Source: Pseudeuparius sepicola (taxonomy: Eukaryota > Arthropoda > Insecta > Coleoptera > Anthribidae). Taken from it: DNA of 64,000 bases. Positions 56,927 to 64,000 of this stretch are shown piece after piece. The DNA lies in NCBI GenBank assembly GCA_963920635.1, contig OY987299.1:129329373-129393372 (forward strand). Reading direction: 5' to 3'. The stretch's first letter is position 1; every line of letters begins with the position of its first letter. A program made the position numbers and the translations under genes. Under the pieces are notes generated by a model. The model was given only the letters and a program-made list of their open reading frames with translations, was not told where the DNA came from and searched no databases.

Positions 56927-57547
56927 CAGTGGCGTAACTACCGGGAGGCATAGGAGGAATTGCCTCTGGGCCCCGGACTCTTAGGGGCCCCTTTAGCATG
57001 AGTAGGTAATAAAATTTTTAACACGTCAACACCCTCACAACAGTCACAAGAAATCGCGGGGGCCACCGCCCTCTGAGAAATAGTGATCCAGCGATCGCAT
57101 CGCCTGTCGCCATCTACGTCACAATAGCTGAACTGTTTAGACCGAAGCCGGTCGGTACAATGCAGGGCGTAGCTATCAGAATTACCGACCAAGCAAAAAA
57201 ACTTAAAACAGATAGGTACGATAGTTGAGGCATTTGCAAATCAAAGAACGCAACGAAAAAAATTTAATAAAAAAAAATAATTTCAACAAGATGTACCTAC
57301 CTAGGTATATTATTAGTGCTTTATGATACTTCCATATTTAAATAACTATTACAATTTACCTAAGTTAAGTTTGTTTTTATTTTATTGATTGTTTCGTTTT
57401 AGAATTACAGTTTATTTATGTTTATTTTTGTATTTATTGTGCTATAAATATTCTATTTTAATTTTTTAATGTTTATGTTCAATTTTTTTTATTACAACCT
57501 AAGAAGGAGCCCCAAAAAAATCCTGCCTCGGGGCAGTTACGCCACTG
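56927..57547. mobile_element. hAT-like MITE with CAGTGGCGTAACT ends
   Basis: Termini CAGTGGCGTAACTACC and complement of CAGTGGCGTAACTGCC, followed inside by GGAGGCA / GAGGCAGG. This is a standard hAT terminus. The expected 8-bp duplication is not exact (AGTTACGC against GTTCACAC). The left flank AGTTACGC mirrors the terminus, suggesting a rearranged left edge. The interior is GC-rich at the left (GGGCCCCGGACTC) and AT-rich at the right. No gene. Confidence 0.7.
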
Positions 57548-58057
57548 GTTCACACCATCGTACTAAAATGCAACAGTCACATTTTCATAGTTCTTATCAT
57601 ACAGGATGGCTCTCTGTTTGTTTAAGTAGGACCAAAGACAAATGCACCGATCCTGTGTACGAAATATTCTGTACACCAGCATAAAATTTCGTATTAAAAT
57701 CGAGTTTTATGAACTAAAAATTTTAAATAAACATCAGTTGTTATATAAGGTCTAGACAACAGGCTATAGTTATTTTTAGAGGAAATTTTCAGTTTTAGTC
57801 CTACGCATAGCTGCTTCGAAAATACATTAGCTTAAATTTCATTTTATTTAAAAAATTTGATATGAAACATCCAATGTTTTCGTTGTTAAATTTTCTATTG
57901 TATTTATTAAAGCGATTTTTAGTTTGAAATTATTACATTTTTTACCAGAACAATTAATATAAAGTATGAATTGATTTTTGTCCAATAGTATAAATTTTCA
58001 AATAAAAGATTTTACAGTTTTTGGACAGATTTATCATATAACAGTGAACAAGCTACA
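57548..58057. other. Intergenic, AT-rich
   Basis: No gene or repeat recognised. Confidence 0.4.
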
Positions 58058-58093
58058 AATGCAAGCTTTCACTCCGTGTTCTTCATCAGGCTA
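58058..58093 (-). ncRNA. Degenerate hammerhead-like PLE terminal motif
   Basis: On the minus strand CCTGATGA is followed by AGAACACGGAGTGAAAGCTT. CTGATGA and GAAA are present and AGCT could form the palindromic stem III, but stem II (AC/GT) and stem I are very short. It lies about 350 bp downstream of the PLE endonuclease fragment at 58443-58655 on the same strand, where a PLE terminus is expected. Confidence 0.3.
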
Positions 58094-58442
58094 AAATTTA
58101 AAAATTATAAAAACAAAAACTATAATTGTTATTAAAATAAAATAAAAAAGAAAAGGAGTGAAACATAACTTACCACTATAATTTGAAAATTTTAAGTTTG
58201 AAATAAATTTTTATATCTTGCAACCTTTGTAAATAAATCATATACTTGACATATACTTAGAAGAAAATAGTAAAATGTCATGTAGAATTGAAAATTTTGT
58301 CCATTTTTACAAGTGTATAAAGTAACTAAAGTTACAATATATTATACAGGAATTAATAATTAATTGTTTTTATTTTTAGAAATTTAGCATAACTAAATAC
58401 TCAAAAAGTTTTATATTATTAATCGAATTGAAAATAGATTCT

Positions 58443-58655
58443 TTAAAAATTCTTTTTTGGTAGATGTTTTTTTAAACAAAGTATTGTTGGATGGTTAAGA
58501 TCAAAATTATGCCATGAAGTGTGGCAATAAGTTGAAAGTGCTGTCGTCATTTTCTTATTTATACAATCTCTTCTGTGTTCACTCATTCTATTAATTAAAT
58601 AATTTTTTGTTTGTCCAATGTCCAATTTGTAAACTGATTTTGATTGAAATTTATC
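58443..58655 (-). pseudogene. PLE GIY-YIG fragment, second lineage
   Basis: The minus frame reads KSVYKLDIGQTKNYLINRMS, EHRRDCINKK, TALSTYCHTSWHNFDLNHPT. VYK and DIG stand for GIY and YIG, with the ~10 residues between them deleted. QTK..L..R..EH...I.KK..ALS.H....H.FD is the C-terminal pattern of PLE endonucleases. The sequence is clearly different from copies 1-3, so a second PLE lineage has been active. Confidence 0.75.
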
Positions 58656-60454
58656 TTTGGTTTTATATGTAATTTTTTTTATAAAATACTGATGTAGTTT
58701 TTTCGTAAGAGGGAACTAGGTAATTTAATATTTTGAAAAAGAATAGGCACAAATGGTATGGAAAATCTACGAATATAGAATTAGTATTATTAACAGTTGA
58801 AATATTAAGAATATTTTTTCCGAACATGATGTTTAAGTTTGTAATTGAGTTAAATTATAATAATAATAATAATAATAATAATTACTATTATTTTGTCTTC
58901 GTTGCCATTTGCGGCTAGGGCCGACTTTTTTCCCGATAGAACTAGGATAGCATTCGCTCAAGTACTACGGAAAACCCTAGAAAACCGTAGTAATCCCAGT
59001 GAGTGTAGGACAATTAGTAAATCACACGGATAAAGCTATTTAGGAGCAATACCGTGAACCCACATTTGTCCAGCGCTCTTGGCCATAGCGATGTTTTTCT
59101 TTAAAGACATATGCATGCGCCTGCCTCGAACCAAGGTCGATCGAAGGCAGAAAAACATGCAGTCTAAAAAGTCAGCGCCGGTACGAGCGACGCCACCCCG
59201 GCCCCTGCGAATGCGAATTCGGTGTTTTAATGATTTAATAACAGCTATATTTTCTGTGATCTGGTGTGGAGAGAATTATAGTAAAGGCAGTTTGTTGTAT
59301 TGATAGTAAACTGAATATCAGAATTAAAATTGTTAAAATGTAAAGTTAAATAAATCATATATATTTTGGAATAGCTGTTATTAAGTTCATAAATTGTCTA
59401 AACAGGTACATTGAATTGAGCGTGTTATTCATGACAATTAGAGTAAAAATTATTGAAGATGGATTGCCCATATATAGCTGAACCTTTATTTTGCTTGCAA
59501 AAAATTCTTTCATTAACTAAAATACCACTGTCAAAGATAAAATTGATAATTTCAAACACTTTGAGAAATAACAATATAAAATAATTAATATATTCCAAAT
59601 TTTGCGATATTATATTATAGCTTTCCAAAACCTGTTGGTGCGGATTCAGCGTTCCCGATCGTGGTATCATCTATCTAACTATTATTTTTTATCGATATAT
59701 CAGTTCAAACAGAGCGAGACAACATCATGTTCGGATCAAATCAACCGTGAACGAATAGACTGTGGGGTATTATAACAGAATACAGTTTACTTACCCAGCA
59801 TATAGGGGCAACCTAAAAACTATCGAATTAGCTTATTTTCCGGCAATAATCGATGTTGTTTTGCATTTATTAACAAGTTCTTCTCAGGTTTACACGACCG
59901 ATCTTGTATGTTGTTTTTACTTTTTAGAAAAAGAAAATTTTACTTAGTAATGAAAATAGATTCAAATTCAGTGAAGTTATAATTTTTATCCGTCAATCTC
60001 CACACTTACAGAAGAGCTGCGTACTTTTTCTTTGTTTTACAAGGCATGTTATGTTTCGACTCGCGTCAATCTCAAATGAAAGATCGTGATTAGATGAAGA
60101 CTTTAGATAAAATTAGATTAAAACTTAAAAGCTTCATTAACCGAGGCGATGAGTCGTTTAAGAATAATTTGAATAATACAAAGTCATTGCCGAAAAAATG
60201 TGTACGAATTTCTCTAACTCCATGCCCATCAAACAGCGTACCGCGTCCTAGATAAAGTAGGTACTAACGATCTAAATGCCTTGCATGTCAGAGTTTATTA
60301 CCTAATTTGATATAAAAAAAAAACAAATTTCAAAAAATAATTAATTGAAAAATTAATATACCTACCTAACTCTAACGCTCATCCATGAGGAACAAACGTT
60401 TGCCATATACACGAGCGTCAATAATTCACCCATAACCAAAATCATACAAATATC
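58656..60454. other. Intergenic; AAT microsatellite at 58855-58882
   Basis: A run of about nine TAA units lies at 58855-58882. 59090-59230 has a GC-richer frame without recognisable domain. Otherwise AT-rich. Confidence 0.4.
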
Positions 60455-60636
60455 CATTGAATTTTAATTGGGTTTTTCGCCACCAAACTGGTTAAAAGAC
60501 AACTTTTTCAAGTTGCCTGGAAAATTAATAAATTCTTAACAGTAAATGAACTAAACTTTGAACTTGTAACTCAAAAAATATCTTCAACAAATTTGTTTCC
60601 TGAGCTTTCAGAGAATAAATCTTCCTCCTTCAGTAC
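60455..60636 (-). mobile_element. Solo 3' end of a Penelope-like element, copy 4
   Basis: On the minus strand this matches the 3' regions of copies 1 and 3: GAAGGAGGAAGATTTATTCT, GAAAGCTCAGGAAACAAATT, TCCAGGCAACTTGAAAAAGT and AACCAGTTTGGTGGCGAAAA, ending at CAATTAAAATTCAATGG. Severe 5' truncation is usual for retroelement insertions. Confidence 0.85.
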
Positions 60637-62800
60637 AAAAAATCAAATTTGACACGAAACCATGAACACATACAAAAAATTACCGAGAGGAATTTTTTGT
60701 TTAGAATTAAAATTTACATAAGAAGTTGAATACATTTTATTGCTATACAAGGTGGTTCTTTTTTTTTTTCTAAAAACAACTATATTAATTACCTACTTCT
60801 ACGCCACTGGTTGTTCAAGGTGTTTGATATTAACAGGTTTTATGCTAACCCATGCCGTTATAACCGTAACTTTTTAATGAGGCCTTAAAATGATATGAAA
60901 GTGCGGTTATTTTTTGGTTTTCTATCACCTGTTGAAGTGTCGAAGAATAAAACTGAATCACCCTGTATATACAATTATGTATTTTGCATTTTTTTCGGCT
61001 ACTTTGGATGAATATCCACCGTCGCAATTTCTAAACATATACCGGAAAAGATAATAAACCTGTTAATATAGGTAATCTGCAAACAAATACGAGCATTCCA
61101 CATTGCCTGGTTACCTAATTAAGATACACTCTCAAAATCAGGTTTAATCGGGCCGTCCTAAAATTTTATTGGGCGTTTCATAATTAACTACAGTTAGCCT
61201 CAAAACATAAAATCGTTTACACAGTCATCACGCCCATTGGGATACCTACACAGAACGAATTGACGCGTTCCATAACGAAAACTGTAAATAACATAGTACT
61301 GGGTGCGATACATGAGACTTTTCGGAAAATTAGCAATAGATTGGTTTCTGATAGAGTAAGGTGCTACTTTGCTACTATTAGTTCTCCCTTGTATCTTAAT
61401 TTTTTTTTATTTATTTAGTGTACACTGTTCTACAGGCATGCGCCAATTACAGAGCAGAAAGACTTAAGACTATCCTAAAACTAAGTAAAACAGCGAATAT
61501 ATAACATAGGTATAATCTAATGCAATGCAGCATTTAAATGAAAAGATAATGATTAACAAGTCGATGAAGTAGAATATGATATTATATTATCCATTTACAA
61601 TACAAAATATGCCCACAACCACAAAAATACCAAAATAGACTAATTTATGTGCGAAAAAAATCCCTTATAAACTGTGGATTGCAGTGAAAAATATTGTACA
61701 CGTTACCATTGCAATTGTAAGTTCGACACATGGAGAATATTGGCGAAAACTTCAACAAGTTAGTGCGAAAAGATGAATGTTTCAGTGTTCCTGGAATTAT
61801 GCTTAGGATATCTAATATTTAGCTCTTGCAGTAGATCCTCACATGTAATTTTGTAATGCAATGTCTGTAGGAAACGATCATAAAATTTCACGATTCAAAT
61901 ACTCATATTGGCTTAGTTAAATCAATACCTTTTTTATGAGATGATTTTTTTAAAACTATTATAGTTAGGTTAATAGGTATACCTACCTTAATGGCTATTG
62001 ATTGATCAAATGTGCAGATTACCTACGTTCTATAGGCTAAATTATAATAATTAGCAGCCCTAACCTGCTATAAAATACATTGATTTTTTTAAATTTAATC
62101 AGATAACGTCATAAATGTCATAAATTTTGGTAATTAGTTTGTTGTAGACCTGTTTGTAATTGGGTGTGTTATCTTGGCAAATATTATAGTGCTTTAAAAA
62201 ATGTATGCCTTTAAATTGTTGTTTCATATTGTTTATGCCTATATTACTTAATTATTATTATCCACTTAAATCCATGATTATACAGATACGGTCAAACGAA
62301 TTTACATATTTGACACACTGATTCAAGCACTCACAATAATACCTTCCTCAGGGGGCATATACATATTCAAGAGACTTGTATTATCACAATTCAGTAAAAT
62401 GTATTTCCAGGCGAGGCTAAAGGCCAATTTTCTTTTTTTTTAAGGAAATATCAGACTTGGAAATTTACAAGTATTTTGTATCGATTTTGTTTTGTGACTT
62501 GCAAGAGTACAGTTGATATAAAAAAAAAACATCCGAAGTAGAACTTCTTGGGGTTATTGCCATAAATAATATTAACCTTCATTTTTACAAGGCTTTTATT
62601 TAATTTCACTTGTCAGTATTATATGTGGCCCAATCTCGCAACTAAATTTGAAACCAGTTTCACCCAACCTATTGAGCTAAAATTATGTACAGACTTTGGG
62701 TACTGGTGACTAATACAGTCTAGTATACTCAATATTGTATTTTGTTCAAAATAGTTGTTCCAAGATGTCGGATTACCTTTTTCCTTTACAATCCCCTTGA
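60637..62800. other. Intergenic, AT-rich; isolated repeat ends
   Basis: CTACGCCACTGG at 60799-60810 looks like an unpaired hAT-like right terminus, and CACCCTGTATATA at 60960 is an unpaired foldback word. The rest (61000-62800) holds nothing recognisable. Confidence 0.4.
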
Positions 62801-62866
62801 TAGATGGATATATGGATGGATGGATGGATGGATGGATAGATGGATGGATGGATGGATGGACGGATA
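62801..62866 (+). repeat. (GGAT)n microsatellite
   Basis: About 14 imperfect tandem TGGA units, interrupted by GATAGA and GGACGGA. The repetitive Ser-Ile-His-Pro frame on the minus strand is produced by this array and is not a protein. Confidence 0.95.
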
Positions 62867-62952
62867 TATAGGTACTTTTATTCATCCAGCAAACAATACA
62901 TTCTTGTACATGTCAAGTTTATTATTGTTTTATTTCGAAAATCTAAATTTAG

Positions 62953-63830
62953 TCTTAGTACCTACATGGCTTAAATAAAAGCTTGCTTTTAAAAAGGTTT
63001 TTTATTTATTATTTTATTCGTCAAGACAGTTGGCTGGGTTATTTTGAAGAAACAATTCGCACGGGTACTATGTGATTGCCTCCGCATAACCTCTCAATTA
63101 TCGGCAAGATGGGGAAGCCAATTTAAAAATAAAAACCCGAAACATTTTCACCAATTAAGGCTGCTTCAACGAAAACGATGTGTGGCGATTATTTTAATGA
63201 GCTCCTTAAAATACACTTCGTTTTTTTTTGGGTGCCATGTAATGAACCATATGGGACGTTCCTCATTTTATGCAATTTATCCACGATGATAATTCCTCGC
63301 ATTTTTTGCTTAAAAGCTCTCAAAAGGCAATCAATCTTGTTATTGGTATTTTTGATCCCAAGCCAAATCTGAAAAGAAGCATAATTTAATAAACTACTTA
63401 GAATGTTGTCAAGCCAAATAAGAGTATTTTACATACTACACACACTGAAAATTGCGCGTGCTTTATTTGAAAGATATCTAGGTGAATATCAAGAGAAGTA
63501 ACGTGGGTATATGTACTCGTTTTAAATTTCTTATTATTTTTAGGAGTTAAAATGCTAATAAGATACGTATGTCCTAAGGCTATCACGATCACTTTATGCA
63601 TGCTCAAATGCATTACCATGAGACCAAGAAGAAGCAGCTATTGTTCCTCCGGCGGAAAAAATAAAATGCGGACTTAACTTCGACATTTTTGAGTAAATAC
63701 GGCATCTGAATTGAACAACGCTGTTTCATAAAGTATATTATGGTGGACTTGTGGAAATAAGTTATATTAAAAAATAATAATAAAAACCTTTTTAAAAACA
63801 AGCTTTTATTTAAGCCATGTACTAAAACGA
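62953..63830. repeat. Inverted-repeat-bounded segment, ~0.9 kb
   Basis: CATGGCTTAAATAAAAGCTT (62964) recurs inverted as AAGCTTTTATTTAAGCCATG at about 63799-63819, with ~40 bp of paired sequence including TTTTAAAAAGG. A further small inverted pair, TTTTTGCAAATTGAAAA / TTTTCAATTTGCAAAAA, lies at 63885 and 63973. Interior frames have no domain. Boundaries and class are unclear. Confidence 0.55.
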
Positions 63831-64000
63831 ATAAAATAAGATTAGGTTTTCATTGAGATAATTCAATTCCAAATTGCGACGAGTTTTTGCAAATTGAAAA
63901 TTAATTTTATTGCCAGTGATTGGTTGATAAGCAAGTATGCATTTTTTCTTTACAATTTGCGCTACAAGCTTTTCAATTTGCAAAAACTTATTTTATTCGT

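Noticed and set aside
60799..60818. hAT-like right terminus CTACGCCACTG followed by GTTGTTCA
   Set aside because: No matching left terminus or duplication was found, so no element is called.
62619..62885. Ser-Ile-His-Pro repeat protein
   Set aside because: Translation of the GGAT microsatellite.
1..64000. CRISPR array, bacterial operons, rRNA or phage
   Set aside because: No spaced identical repeats, dense long frames, ribosome-binding sites or rRNA sequence; the content is that of eukaryotic repeat-rich DNA.

Overview
The window looks like intergenic, repeat-dominated DNA from an arthropod, most likely an insect. It is AT-rich, full of GTACCTAC-type words, and no long uninterrupted host gene is visible. 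What can be recognised is nearly all transposon material: hAT-like DNA transposons with exact 8-bp target-site duplications (TSDs), long foldback (inverted-repeat) elements carrying ACAGGGTG/CACCCTGT words, Penelope-like retroelements (PLEs) with GIY-YIG endonuclease, a decayed Ty1/copia reverse transcriptase, and broken DUF4817-type transposase starts. The order of insect cannot be fixed from this.

Layout. 402-1631: TIR element with an 8-bp TSD that carries a copia RT remnant. 1950-4008: hAT-like element containing a 34-bp mini-element, a 19-bp palindrome and a foldback. 4048-5334: TIR element. 5377-8310: nested foldback with two DUF4817 transposase fragments and a small GAA-tailed retroposon. 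9546-9840: decayed THAP domain. 10449-10674: TA-flanked MITE. 10981-15295: foldback plus a third partial arm, interrupted by a 261-bp MITE and a GCGGAAAAGTG palindrome cluster. 15805-17421: a ~190-bp module and a foldback. 18081-20842: inverted-repeat element with tandem 250-bp units per arm, a 31-bp mini-element and a 1.4-kb hAT-like element in its centre. 23889-25338, 26648-27898 (inside a hAT-like element, 26542-28612), 34494-35377 and 43584-44471 (inside another, 42924-44947) are further foldbacks. PLE copies lie at 32044-33691, 49964-50550, 55041-56194 and 60455-60636, and a second PLE lineage at 58443-58655.

Possible host sequence is limited to a candidate THAP-domain exon (47407-47582), a weak candidate 3' exon (23596-23754), and several GC-richer single-copy-looking islands that could be regulatory.

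The observations most worth following are: (i) extremely short elements of 31 and 34 bp, made of little more than two hAT-like termini yet flanked by perfect 8-bp TSDs, with a 1,037-bp relative in the same window; (ii) two candidate hammerhead ribozymes of the small PLE-associated type with an ACGT stem III; (iii) a modular foldback family joined to DUF4817 transposase N-termini, three members of which sit inside hAT-like elements; (iv) a PLE insertion whose unoccupied site can be read from a paralogous repeat in the same window.
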